A DNA stretch of 64,000 bases from Paraphysomonas bandaiensis (GCA_965644295.1 CBFFRP010000039.1:78915-142914); one strand, 5' to 3'. Shown: positions 20,528 through 31,741, numbered from the stretch's first letter. Notes: generated by a model from the sequence alone, not told the origin. Program-made: numbers and translations.

Positions 20528-23500
20528 TGGTTCGGTGGATGTGACGATACAGACAAGGAGGATTCCAATTCAAAGACTCGGGATGAGAATGATGAATGTT
20601 CAGTGCATTCTAATGATCTTAATGAGTTTGCGAATTCCTCCAATGTCTGTATCGGGGATCAGGCTAAGCTGTATGCCTGCTATCCTTCATCCAAGAGCTT
20701 CTCTTCAGCGCACACTATAGGAAGGATTACTTTAGATAGAAAATTTGGAATAGAGGAGTTAGTAAAAATATTGTGTGACACTGGAGCCCTCTCAGCCAAT
20801 TATGTGTCGAGGGATTTGGTGGACAGATTGCGGAACAAACTAGAACCGAGCCGTTTTTATAAAGCTAAACACCGTGTGGTATTGGCGGATAGTAGAACGG
20901 TGAAGGATCTCAATGAAGGAGTCAGATTAAATTTAGTGCTGACTGATCCGAAGAGTCATACCTATCAATATACGGGTGAATTCTTTGTGATTGATATGAC
21001 GAGTAATGATATTATTTTGGGGTTGCCTGCGCTGACTGGAAAATTATATCCTTTCATGTGTGCTGTTATGCGTGAGGCACATGACACTCAAATCGAGGGT
21101 GTCTCCGATAATGAAAATTCGAATGTGTTGTCATCTCTGGCAGGGGACACGGTTGACTCTGATGACCGTGTGCACCCATGGTCAAGAGCGAGTGATGCTA
21201 TTGCCCCAGAGGATGAGGAAACCGAGTTACCGGTTCAATTCAAGGATGCGTTGACATTCTTAGGAAAGTCTAGGGAGGAAGCTCTCCAAGACTATCATGA
21301 GCAGATAGAGACTCATGTCAGTGATGAAATGAAAAGTGAAACTAAGATTATGGAATTGTTGTCAACGAAGGCTGAAAAAGTGTTCGTGCCTGACGAATGG
21401 AGCGGTGTGAGAGGTGTGGACCCTTTGTCTCTAAAATGGAAAAGCACTCTCCCGGATCGAATGAAACCAAAGGCTCGCCCGATCAATCCTAAGCTGTGGG
21501 AGGCTTCGGAGAAGGAGTTTCGGCGACTGTGTGGCTATTTCTACCGAAAGATTCGTTCTCCTTGGGCTTCATGCCTAGTGGTTGCTCCCAAAGCCACTCC
21601 TCCATACATCCGTTTTTGTGGTGACTATGTGCAAATTAACAAGCACATGGAAGTGGGAAATTATACGATTCCTAATGTTAAGCATGAGTTGGACAAGATT
21701 ATCAACTTTCCGCTATATATGGACATCGATTTAACAAATGCTTTTCATCAAATTCCATTAGATGATGAAACTTCTGAGCGCCTATCAATTCAGACGCCTT
21801 GGGGGCAATTTGCTCCTAATTTCATGCCAGAGGGTATTGCTCCGGCCACGGGTGTTTTACAGGAAACTGTGAGAGAAATATTCGATGATTTCTCTGAGTG
21901 GGCCATAGTCATTTTCGATAACATGCTTATATTGGCTAATGATGCCAGGGATGCTTATGAGAAGTTCGAGAAGATCATTGACAGATGTATTGAAAGGAAT
22001 GTGAAACTTAAGATGCCAAAAAGCTGGTTGGGGTTTAGAAAAGTGGATTTCTTTGGATATGTTTGCCGTCACAAGTCATATGAGGTTAATCCCGATAAGA
22101 AGGAGGCTCTCGGCAAGATTCCAATGCCTACTAACACCAAACAGGCCAGATCGTTGCTGGGTAAAGGGGTATTCTTTTCTAGTTTTACGCCTAGATACTC
22201 TGACTTAGTTGCTCACTTGACTGACATGACAAAGTCGAGTTTCAATTGGGACAAGTCCACATGGCGGCATGACTACGAGGCAGAGTATCGTCGTTTCATT
22301 GCTGGACTACAAGACGCTTGTGAGCTGTTTTATCCTGATTATAATCTTGAGTGGACATTGCGTACTGACGCTAGTGAGTTGGGAATAGGTTCAGTGTTAT
22401 TGCAAAAGAAAATATTAGAGGATGGGAGCATACAGTGGCAGCCTATAGCTTTCATTTCCAAAAAGTTTTCTGCCCAAGCTCAGAAGTGGTCAACTATAGA
22501 GCAAGAGGCATATGGCATTTTCTACAGTGTTAAACACTTGGCTTATTACTTAATAGGCAAGCAATTCACAATTGAGACCGACCATAACAATTTATTGTGG
22601 ATGGAATCTTCGGATGTTCCAAAGATTACACGATGGAGGATATTCTTGCAGTCTTTCAACTTCAGCATTCGTCATATATCTGGTGCCAAGAATTGGTTGG
22701 CGGACTGGTTATCTAGAGAGCATCAGGTTGCTATACTCTCTGGAATATTCCCAGAGGAGGAATATGATGACGCCTATTTCATGGGGGATGACTGTAATGA
22801 GTATGAGTACTTTAACTTTCTGGGTAACTTTATGAACCCGGATGATCGAGAGATTGGGGACCCTCCAACATCTCATGTATCACCGGAGACGGCGTTGCGT
22901 GAGGTTCATAACGCGCGAGTTGGACACATGGGGGGAAGGGCTACCTGGATACGCTTAAACAAAGAGTTCCCGGGTCATAATATTCCTTACAAGGTTGTTG
23001 AGGATTATATCTCTAAGTGCCCAAATTGTGTGAAAACGAGGTTGGCTATGAAGGAGGCTCTTATCCCGATCGTACGAAATCTCAAGCCCCCAAATGCTCG
23101 TAGCGCGATTGGTATAGATGCTGTTGAGATTACACCTCACGGTGCAGAGGGATATACACATATCAACGTGGTGGTCAATCTTTTCACCAAGTTTGTGTAC
23201 CTTGAACCTGTCAAAGGTGTGACGGCTCTTAATCTTGCAAATACTATATGGAAATACTGGAGTCATTACGGTCACACAGATCTAATAATCTCGGATCAAG
23301 GACCGGATTTGACTTCAGATTTGTTCAAACAGTTGACGGAGTACATGGGTGTTCGGCACACTTTTAGTATTGCCAATCGCCATGCAAATGGATGTGAAAG
23401 AATTATTGGAGAAGTAGTTCGACATTTACGTGCTCTGGTCTATGATTACAGTGAACGGGAGGAACGAAAAGACATCTTTGAGGACCCTAGTTGGTTAGCA

Positions 23501-24511
23501 AGTGTTCAATATCTTCTAAACTCTGAAGTGTCTTCGGAAACAGGATTTTCGCCTTTTGAGTTGACGTTTGGCTCAAAGGATCTTGACTATTTGAACATGG
23601 ATCTCAAAGATCTCCCAGATAGGGCGCATGCTAGACTCACTGCGCTTAATGATCAGTTAGCCCAACTCCGAGAGGCTTCCAAAGCTTATCAGCAAAAGTT
23701 AGCCACGGAGAGGGCAGGAACAGGTGTGCATCCCGATAGACAGAATAGGTATCAACCGGGAGATTTTGTCTTATTTGACAAAGGGGCAAAGGTTCATCCT
23801 AAGATGTCTCACCGGTATATGGGACCTTTCTCAGTCAAGTCCCAGTACAAGAATGACGTAGACTGTCAACATCTCGCCACTGGGCAAGTGGTTCGTGTTT
23901 CCGTGAGCGACGTTAAATTGTTTCCGGGAGATTCTGATACTGCTTATAAAATGGCTTTACGCGATCAGGATCAACATGTTATTGATGAAATCCTTTATTA
24001 CCGTGGTGATAGAGAGGTTCGATCTACCATGGTTTTCACTGTGCGTTTTCAAGATGGAGATATCCGAGAAGTCCCTTACAGCAAGGATATTTTTGATTCC
24101 GTTCCTTATGCTGAATTCTGTTCTCGAAAACGATATCTTTACCATCTTATTTATACTGCTGACTATGCAAAGAAATACATCGCGGATTTCCGCCGGCAAC
24201 CGATCACTCAGTTTCAACCTGGTGATCTAGCCTATGTTGATTTGCGAATTTATGGTGATGCTTGGTACGATGAGTTGGAATTACCAGATTCTCATCTCAT
24301 TACTTATGTAGCTCCTATCCAGTTCACACACTGGTATCACAAGAGCTCTAAGCGAGTTTTATCGGTGAAGGACCTTCTCACCCTCCGTACCTACCGTTAT
24401 GATAATTACCTAGTGCATTGTTTTGTCCATTCCGAGGTGAATGCTAGCACAATGGTACTCGTGGACGAGGATTTTGCCAACAAATATCCTCAGGTCCGTG
24501 CGTCTTATTAA
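20528..24511 (+). CDS. pol: Ty3/gypsy Pol polyprotein (PR-RT-RNaseH-IN-chromodomain-like)
   Basis: The frame is continuous with gag except for the UGA and stays open from 20528 to TAA at 24509-24511 (about 1,327 residues; the first in-frame ATG downstream is not near the protease start). In order: aspartic protease (LCDTGA, Asp codon at 20777); reverse transcriptase with FCGDY, DLTNAFHQIPL and a catalytic block VIFDNML (GAT AAC at 21917-21922); RNase H (RTDAS, TDHNNLLW, ADWLSRE); integrase with an HH-CC zinc site (HNARVGH ... CPNC) and the D-D-E core (GIDAVEI, SDQGPD, NGCERIIGE); an SH3-like GDFVLFDKGAK; a chromodomain-like block after IDEILYYRGDRE; and a further ~130 residues of unknown role. 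The gene order PR-RT-RH-IN and the chromodomain-like end identify a Ty3/gypsy chromovirus-type element. The reading frame has no other stops, so the element is young. Confidence 0.9.
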   Translation, partial: WFGGCDDTDKEDSNSKTRDENDECSVHSNDLNEFANSSNVCIGDQAKLYACYPSSKSFSSAHTIGRITLDRKFGIEELVKILCDTGALSANYVSRDLVDRLRNKLEPSRFYKAKHRVVLADSRTVKDLNEGVRLNLVLTDPKSHTYQYTGEFFVIDMTSNDIILGLPALTGKLYPFMCAVMREAHDTQIEGVSDNENSNVLSSLAGDTVDSDDRVHPWSRASDAIAPEDEETELPVQFKDALTFLGKSREEALQDYHEQIETHVSDEMKSETKIMELLSTKAEKVFVPDEWSGVRGVDPLSLKWKSTLPDRMKPKARPINPKLWEASEKEFRRLCGYFYRKIRSPWASCLVVAPKATPPYIRFCGDYVQINKHMEVGNYTIPNVKHELDKIINFPLYMDIDLTNAFHQIPLDDETSERLSIQTPWGQFAPNFMPEGIAPATGVLQETVREIFDDFSEWAIVIFDNMLILANDARDAYEKFEKIIDRCIERNVKLKMPKSWLGFRKVDFFGYVCRHKSYEVNPDKKEALGKIPMPTNTKQARSLLGKGVFFSSFTPRYSDLVAHLTDMTKSSFNWDKSTWRHDYEAEYRRFIAGLQDACELFYPDYNLEWTLRTDASELGIGSVLLQKKILEDGSIQWQPIAFISKKFSAQAQKWSTIEQEAYGIFYSVKHLAYYLIGKQFTIETDHNNLLWMESSDVPKITRWRIFLQSFNFSIRHISGAKNWLADWLSREHQVAILSGIFPEEEYDDAYFMGDDCNEYEYFNFLGNFMNPDDREIGDPPTSHVSPETALREVHNARVGHMGGRATWIRLNKEFPGHNIPYKVVEDYISKCPNCVKTRLAMKEALIPIVRNLKPPNARSAIGIDAVEITPHGAEGYTHINVVVNLFTKFVYLEPVKGVTALNLANTIWKYWSHYGHTDLIISDQGPDLTSDLFKQLTEYMGVRHTFSIANRHANGCERIIGEVVRHLRALVYDYSEREERKDIFEDPSWLASVQYLLNSEVSSETGFSPFELTFGSKDLDYLNMDLKDLPDRAHARLTALNDQLAQLREASKAYQQKLATERAGTGVHPDRQNRYQPGDFVLFDKGAKVHPKMSHRYMGPFSVKSQYKNDVDCQHLATGQVVRVSVSDVKLFPGDSDTAYKMALRDQDQHVIDEILYYRGDREVRSTMVFTVRFQDGDIREVPYSKDIFDSVPYAEFCSRKRYLYHLIYTADYAKKYIADFRRQPITQFQPGDLAYVDLRIYGDAWYDELELPDSHLITYVAPIQFTHWYHKSSKRVLSVKDLLTLRTYRYDNYLVHCFVHSEVNASTMVLVDEDFANKYPQVRASY

Positions 24512-24544
24512 GCTCCACGCTGGACACATTATACTTATTGCTCA

Positions 24545-25336
24545 AGAGGTTGCAAAAATGACTTGGCAATGCCGGGAGTGTCCTGTAGGAAAAGGGGCTC
24601 CGCATTTGCCATGATTGACCGCTACTTGCTTCTATCTAATCATTTGCGATCATGCTAGTTTGGTTTGGACGTCTTAAGTCTAGTGAGCTCGTGCAATTAC
24701 GGGGGGAATTAGAATACTTTCAACTAGTGTCCATATAATTACAGAAGGAAGGTGAACACCAGCTTGACCTCCACGACGTTCGCATATTGTTTGACGACGA
24801 GCTCATCATAAGGCATCCGATTGTCGAGCGTCATCTGGTCGATAATGCTGCTATTATTCATAACGCTGCTTTGGAAAAGGCAGCCGTGAAGATTCAATAT
24901 GGCAATGAAGCCGCACTAGCTCGGAGGAAGAGGATCAAATTAAAATATTTTTGCTTGATGAGGATGAAGAAGATTATGACAATGAGAGTCTAGTTTCGAA
25001 TGACGACGCAGCGCAACGTTTGATTGATAGTAGCAGGCAGCGGAAGCGGGGAAGACTTAACCAGAAAACTCGTCGTTACCGCAGCACAAAGCACTTGCAT
25101 GCCACAACCACAAACGTTGAAAGGTTGTTCAGTAGAGCTAAGGTTGTTGTGACGGATTTGCGCTAGAGCATGACTCCTCGTCATTTAAGAGCAACTTAAG
25201 CTTTTACGAATGAGCCGTTGCCTCTGGAATGAAATGACAGTTAAGGTAGCTATATTGGCAGCTAATGTAGTTTAGTACTAAATAATTGCAAATTAATTGC
25301 AATAATTGAAATTGAAAAAAAGATAGCAAGTAATAA
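24545..25336 (+). mobile_element. hAT transposon remnant A
   Basis: It matches the inverted remnant at 37733-39130 over its left part (24545-24790) and its transposase C-terminus. Recognisable transposase blocks are IIHNAALEKAAVKIQ at ~24860 and, after a frameshift near 24920, NVERLFSRAKVVVTDLR at ~25110-25165, the hAT dimerisation motif. Stops interrupt the end of the motif. The most terminal bases found in remnant B are missing. Non-autonomous and decayed. Confidence 0.7.
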
Positions 25337-25973
25337 CCCTGCTGAGTTATAGTAGTGAGACTGAAATATATATTGATTGTATAATTGTATATGATCGTGT
25401 CTATCTACTGCCTGATAATATTATTCGATAGTGAAGAGAATATAATTGTAGTGCAAAACATAAATGAATGATGAGACATGCTGATTACTATGTTATTAAT
25501 TGATTATAATAGATATTATTTCACCATCAATGTTAAATGTTGACATATATTAGGGGCTTTCGAATCGAGGCATTTCTAGAAAAAAATGTCTGCGCACTAA
25601 AGACATTGCAGGTTGAGAGATGATTTGTAGAATTTGTGGTGCGGCCAGATATGGATGTCACATTTAAAAGTTCCAATAATTACAGTTAAGTCTCAAGTTC
25701 TGTGAGGGGGGTTTTGTTCTGCGCTTCATACTTCATATAACATATTGTCTGTCTACGGTCTACGTGGATGAGAAGATCGCTATCAGTGTAGATATAGGTA
25801 ATGTTCAGTCACCCCTGGTCACGTCATTTAGCCGTGGATCTGAAGAGATACTATGTGAAGTGGAAGGGCAATATTTCATTATCTGTGCCGAGTTGACAGT
25901 AACAAAAGCTACCTAATTAATGCGATACACCACGCTAACATTACTTACTCCGCCAGGCATAAATATGCAATAT
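25337..25973. other. AT-rich intergenic region
   Basis: No gene recognised between the hAT remnant and the 3' end of the methyltransferase-like gene. Confidence 0.4.
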
Positions 25974-27346
25974 CTACAATTGTATTGTGCCATTCTTTTT
26001 CTGTAGGACAATACACTGATGCATTGAGTCTCGCAGGTTGCCTGTAAGTATCACGTCTAGGTCAATAAGGCTTGCCATCTTCTCTATCAATTCATAATCG
26101 TAAACGAATTGGTGATCAGAGCGGGGATCAGTGATAGATCTCATAGTGTCCTCGTGTAAGAGGACTTTCTTGCTTTTGTTGAAGAATTGTCGGTCAGTCT
26201 GAAGAAATATCTCTTGTCTGTTGGAAAAATTGACATCATAGTCCTCAGCCTTGCGTAGATACCTAATCTCACGACAGCACTCTATTAACCACGTATAGAA
26301 CGCTTACATCACTATACACACCTGTATATTATATCCTCTAGTCTACTATTATCCCTATAATGGTCGAAGCACCGTTCTTTCCACGGCACCACCAGGAGAA
26401 TTATTCCCCCCGGCTTTACCACACGTTTAGCCGTCTTCAGCGCACGAATAGGGTTCAAAAAGTGCTCCAGAACATGACTGGACATATAAAAGTCATATTC
26501 TTCATTCAATATGCCAGGGAGCGTGGCGCCATCTTGATGGGTGATAGACCCACCAACGCTACCTGGGACGGGGTTAGGAGCACCGTCTGACAAGTCTGCC
26601 TCAATATTGAGCACTATCCCACCAGCGTCCAGCATGGCAATATCAACCATTGCGTGTGCATAAATCATCCCGTCTGAGAATAGCTCAGATGGCCCGCCGA
26701 CCTCAATGCCGCGTTTACCAATGATATGACGAGCGGAGATGTCCTGAAAAGTTGATATGTTAAAATGCCTGGGCACCGCAGGTAAAGCATTAGATATGAC
26801 TAAGTCTTCCAGTAAATATCCCTTCGGTGCTGTGACAGTAATATACGTGTTTCCTGATGCCGTGAGAGCCTGTATACGTAGTACTAAAGGTCCATCTCTG
26901 GACGGCGATGTGTCACCGAAAATATCATAGAGAGAGTATTCCTTCGGAATCACTAATACGTTGTTAAATATGAAACTCTGCAGGATACTCTCAACACGAA
27001 TGCGGTGGCCATTATAGCCGAAAGCCAACTCTGCAGTAATAATACGTAAAGGCTGACCACGACCATTGAACCCCGACAACACGTCATCAGGGAGGCTCTT
27101 TATAACCAAATTATCTGACAACTTCTTCATAGAGTGAAGACAAAATCTGTTCAGATCAGATCGCAGCTGGTCAATATCACTCATTAGTGAAGGACGGGCT
27201 ACAGACAGGGCATCCATCTCTCTCAGCAGGTGTCGTGCAGAGGGACCCAGCAGAGATGGCAGCAGATACTCAACAGTCATATCGTCGTATCTCTCACATG
27301 TTGCTCCGGTTACAAGAAGAAACAATACCAGCATTGACATGTTCAT
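25974..27346 (-). CDS. Secreted SAM-dependent methyltransferase-like protein
   Basis: Two exons, 27346-26318 and 26279-25974, with a 38-nt intron, giving 444 residues. The donor is a choice among overlapping GTs; this one keeps a long frame that ends at TAG. Residues 1-17 form a signal peptide (MNMSMLVLFLLVTGATC). The N-terminal ~200 residues are unrecognised. A class-I methyltransferase of the type-11 kind follows: GIEVGGPSE (213-221) for SAM binding, an acidic strand end (LNIEAD), YDFYMSSHVLEH (284-295), and VVKPGGIILLVVP (309-321). The C-terminal exon continues the family pattern (FVYDYELIEKMASL ... MHQCIVLQKK). A signal peptide on this fold suggests a Golgi or secreted enzyme acting on glycans or small molecules; the substrate is unknown. 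Confidence 0.75.
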
Positions 27347-27937
27347 TTATTTATATCATTAATGTAACGTATGTTTCAGGACCAGGACCGAATATACATC
27401 TGTCCACAGACACAGACAGAGTATGTGCACACACAGCTCTCTCCCTCTCTCTTTATATCCATGTGTAGTGACACTGAACTACCATCGCTCACATTTGGAC
27501 AACTAAACTCCACGTATTGGCAGTCAGCATCAAAACTTTCGGAAATATATTGAAGCAAATTATTTCTATATTACTGAAGTATAACTACGGCTAGAATACA
27601 GATAATTGTTGACTCAATAATAGAGGCATCTTTGAACAAAAATATACAATCGACGCCGATACGCACAATGCGTGTAGGAGGCATAGAATTCCCTTCGTCG
27701 AAGTAGTTCGTAGTAGGAAGAGGGAATACGTATAAATGACCGTATACCATGGTATACCACTGTATATTGTACCTGGATCTATCTGGATATTCTCTTAACT
27801 TTTACGCTAGTCAAGAGAGGCAACCAACAATGAATCAGACCTCCTTGTCAAAGTAGCTGAATATTTCGTATTGACAATTTTGCCACTGCAGTATCACTTT
27901 GTCGATGACACGATAAGCAGTATATAGGAACAGAGGG
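27347..27937. other. Divergent promoter region with 16-bp palindrome and R4 copy
   Basis: Bases 27516-27670 match the inverted arms at 63264-63380 and 63685-63803 (repeat R4). A perfect palindrome GTATACCATGGTATAC lies at 27742-27757, 181 bp before the kinase ATG. No gene is present. Confidence 0.6.
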
Positions 27938-29676
27938 ATGGCACTAGTTATGGGAATAGACGCAGGAACAGAGAGCGTCAGAGTGTGCTTATTCACTTTA
28001 CAGGGACATGAAGTTGCTACTTACGCAGTGGAATACCCAACCTCTTTTCCACATAACGGATGGGCTGAACAGCACCCTGAAGACTGGTGGATCAGCATGG
28101 GGGCGTGCGTGCGGACGGTGTTGGACATGGCCAATTGCAAGAAAGAGAATGTGTGCGCGCTCGCGATTGATGCGACTTGCTGTAGCGTTGTCTCACTAGG
28201 AAAGAACGGATTTGTACTCCGTCCTTGTCTCTTGTGGATGGATACCCGAGCCGCCGGTTGCGCAGTTGATATTATGACTCTTGCAGAAGGAGATGAAGCT
28301 CTGGACATTAATTGTGGTGGTAAAGGGCCCCTATCCGCTGAGTGGATGATTCCGAAGGCGTTATGGATGAAACGTAATGAGCCGGAGATTTGGTCTCGAA
28401 GTGAAGTGATATGTGAGAAACTGGATTATATAAACTATCGTTGCACAGGAAGGATGTGTGCCTCCGCTTGCAACGTGGCCGCTCGATGGCATTTTGACGC
28501 TCGCGCCGCAGTGACTGCCCGAACAGGTGATTGTAAATACCCGGGAAGGCCACTATCTTTACTGGAAAAAATTGATTTGCTGGATATTCTGGAAAAATGG
28601 CCGGAGGACGTTGTGTCTGTTGGGGACCGGATCGGCAGTTTGACTGCCGCTGCTGCAGAACACCTTGGTCTTTCTGAAGATACTGTTGTTGTCCAAGGTG
28701 GGCCGGATGCATATATTGGTATGGTTGGGCTGGGTTGTATAGAGCCAGGGCAAGTTGCTCTCATTACAGGGTCTTCCCATCTGCATCTATGTGTCCATGA
28801 TACAAGTGATGGTACAGACGGAGATGTGGGCCGTATGGGGGTTTGGGGGTTGTACCGCGGAGCCGTGACAAATGAAATATCTTTCTCTGAAGGAGGGCAG
28901 AGTAGCACGGGAAGCACCATTTCTTGGGCCCGGAAGCTACTATCTGGGGCTGATAGATATTCATACAGTGATTTAGACAACGAGGCAAAGGACATCCCAC
29001 CCGGTATATAATCTATTCAGCTTTTTTGCACTCGTTGACGGCACCATGGTATAGGAGCGGATGGACTGCTTGTTCTAGAAACGTTTCAAGGTTCCCGCAC
29101 TCCGCTGACAGATTCCTGTCAACGCGGGGCTATTGTTGGTCTCTCACTCTCCCACTCCCGAGCACATTTATGGCGCGCACTGTTGGAGGGTTAGATCATT
29201 TTTTTGTCCGTGTAATGCGCTGACAGCAGTTATAGGAGTATGCTTTGGGACAAAGGCATGTTTTGAAAGTCTGATAGCTCCAGAATGTGCAGGGTTGCCA
29301 TGTGAGTGAGTGCTATTAGTAGTGGAGAACGTCGTAACTGTCCATAATTTAATTTAAAATAATAGGTGTTCTTGTGACGGGCGGGGCAACGAGATCTAAT
29401 TTTTGGCTGCAGATGCACGCAGATGTTGTAGGGGCTCCCGTGCAAGTTAACGAGGGAAGTAATGCGCCGTTGCTAGGGTGTGCAATTGTAGCAATGGTTG
29501 GAATGCTCAAGGGAACTGATCACGAGATTACTCTACATGAAGCTGTGAAAAGAATGGTACGAAAGGCAAAGGTTATTCATCCTGATATGGATATGCACGA
29601 AATATATAATCGCATATACAAAAAGTATCAACAACTTTCTCCTGCTTTAAGAAGTGTGTTCCATTTTGATAGCTAG
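27938..29676 (+). CDS. FGGY-family carbohydrate kinase
   Basis: Four exons, 27938-29003, 29055-29189, 29236-29301 and 29366-29676; introns 51, 46 and 64 nt; 525 residues. The N-terminal ATPase block is GIDAGTESVRVCLF. Substrate-side residues include LLWMDTRAAG. The middle has VQGGPDAYIGMVGLG, and the C-terminal half carries the FGGY signatures GADGLLVLETFQGSRTP and TGGATRSNFWLQMHADV. These enzymes phosphorylate sugars such as ribulose, xylulose or related pentoses. The wording of the motifs is closest in my view to the ribulokinase-like eukaryotic FGGY branch, but the substrate is not settled. The protein is complete; reading only the first exon would give a falsely truncated kinase. Confidence 0.9.
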
Positions 29677-31038
29677 TTCTGAAAATAAATGAGATATCCG
29701 TGAGTACCAGAAATATTATTGCTTTACGTGCTTCAGAACCAACGGTAACTACCTATTGAATATTTTGTGGAAGGTTTTATCTTACAAAGTTTTTCTTTCC
29801 TGATGGATGTAGCTATGAAATATCAAATCACTATTAACTGGTATATTTTAGTGTTTCAGTAATGTACGCGTACATTGGCAACAGTTGCTGAATGAGTGTA
29901 TATGTGGGTATGAATATACATTGAGATAAATACAAAATAAAAAGATTTATGCAATATATGAAGAGGGAGGAACGAGGGAGTTCTGCAATAGATGGATTCA
30001 TTGTAATAATTTATTTTTTTTGTTGAAAAACGGAATTAAGACGACAATATATATAGACTAAACCGCGCCATAATCTACTTATGCTGCTTGTATGGTTACT
30101 ATTCATACGTTTGAGAACCTGCGTGAAAAATTATTTGAATTGAGAATGTAAGCGTACGTTGACCAGTGATTAGCGCGCGGGGTGGTAGACGCATGACTTT
30201 AGCAATCAGTAACATATCGGAGATGACCCTTTCGTATACTGTTACCACGGCCCATTAACTCGACAGTCATTCTTGTTTGTATGAATAACGTAGTCTCAGA
30301 CACCAGTTTTGGTCAATCAACGTCGGCAATATTATTTAGTTGTTCTATATACTATCTAATATCTGGTCTAGTAACGAAAACTAGAGTACAAAATATTGAT
30401 ACTTCTTCTTATCTCTTATAGTGCACTATTGTAAGTTCTTTATAGTATTCCAGTCTGGTACTGACGATATACATCGTGGTCAACAAACCTTTAATTTCTG
30501 CCTTATTGAGTGTATACTCTGCATATTTTCGAAGAGCTTCATAAACATTAATTGGGTTAGTATTAAATCCATAAAATAGCAGCTTATTGAATACTTTATA
30601 TAATCTTCAATAATGGCGTTAACATATATATCTTAGCTGAATGGTCCATCAACTCAAACGACAAGCACAGACAGCGAATAACACCCAACATTCAAACTTT
30701 GAAACAGATGATATTCTAGCTTGTTGATTGTACAATATAAGTGGGTAAAAGTATTGATTGAATCAAGTAATTATATATACACTACTGTAAGACGTAGAGA
30801 ACACTAAAATATACAACATACTTATATTGATGTTCAGGTAATTTGGCTAGAAACCTATTTAACGATTCATCGTCTTTGCTATATAATATTATTATCTCAT
30901 AATATATGTTAATTTTACAACCAAAAGACGAATAACTACTGTCTATATAAGAGATGCAGCATCGCTATCACTATATTTCTTGACCTACAGTCAGTAATCT
31001 TTACGTCTTTTTAACATATTATTATGATGTCTGGATAT
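29677..31038. other. AT-rich intergenic region
   Basis: About 1.36 kb with no supported gene. Bases ~29800-29830 (GATGTAGCTATGAAATA) weakly resemble repeat R2. Confidence 0.4.
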
Positions 31039-31397
31039 CCTCTCAACAAAGTCGGACTCGCACCTTCTCGTGGTGTTATGTGGGAGATAAAAGTGCCGGA
31101 AACTAATGTGAGCCGCTAATATAGCCAGCAGATAAAGTTCTGCCCACTCATAGCCAAATGCGTGTGTGGTACAAAAGGGACTCTAAAATATAAGTGACAA
31201 ATAAACAGGCATCTGAGAATGGGCCCACCTCAAGGGCATCCGGGGCAGAGCCCGCCTCAAGGGTAACCGGGGTATTGGGCAGCCTGCTGAAGTTAAAAGC
31301 ATCCACGATATTCACCTTAAGGACTCAACATCCCTTAAGTCCGCAGATGTCAGGTATATCAACATTCTGCTTGCTCACTGTGTTTGCTTTGAGTAAT
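31039..31397 (-). repeat. R1 copy 3, truncated, inverted
   Basis: Starts CTCAACAAAGTCGGACTCGC and runs to TGTTTGCTTTGAGTAAT, where the tail is lost. Confidence 0.8.
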
Positions 31398-31741
31398 TAA
31401 TGCCGAATACGAGTTCACATTATTCGGTATCTGTGCGGCCAATGACCGAGATAATGTCAATGGCAATGTGCTTATTAGACCTGTTATGTGGGAGGACCCG
31501 GCGCCAGAGATACTCTACCTGCTGCTGTGAATACCACCTTGACACAGGAGACATATGCCGAAAAGACACCGGCCGCAAGTTATTTGTGCTTGGACAAGAG
31601 TAGATTGGGCAGTTGCGGCTTTTAAACACGCAACTCGTCGTATGTCCACTAAATAAACTAAATCGTGCTGTATAGTTTAGCACTTACTTGTTGGCGGTGC
31701 GTGCAATAGTAAAAGTAGATGGGATTCATGATATATAAGCT
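31398..31741. other. Unique segment between inverted R1 pieces
   Basis: Short frames occur on both strands (87 codons on the minus strand, 67 on the plus). The plus frame is Cys/Arg-rich (CGRTRRQRYSTCCC) and could be a decayed transposase zinc end, but this is not secure. Confidence 0.3.

Larger units (their letters stand above)
18719..24511 (+). mobile_element. Ty3/gypsy retrotransposon, coding part intact, 3' LTR not found
   Basis: Gag and pol lie in one frame with one UGA between. Directly after the pol stop (24512-24545) the sequence passes into hAT-related DNA, and no copy of the 5' region is seen downstream. The element therefore looks truncated at its 3' end or has its 3' LTR replaced. 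Confidence 0.8.

Noticed and set aside
28988-29060. FGGY kinase read as truncated by a stop at 29009
   Set aside because: A 51-nt GT-AG intron at 29004-29054 restores the frame and the family motif, so the gene is intact.
30150-30200. Possible tRNA near GCGCGCGGGGTGGTAGACGC
   Set aside because: No T-arm or acceptor pairing could be drawn.
31400-31683. Piggybac-like transposase zinc end
   Set aside because: Only a loose Cys/Arg pattern; spacing does not fit and no catalytic part is present, so no call was made.
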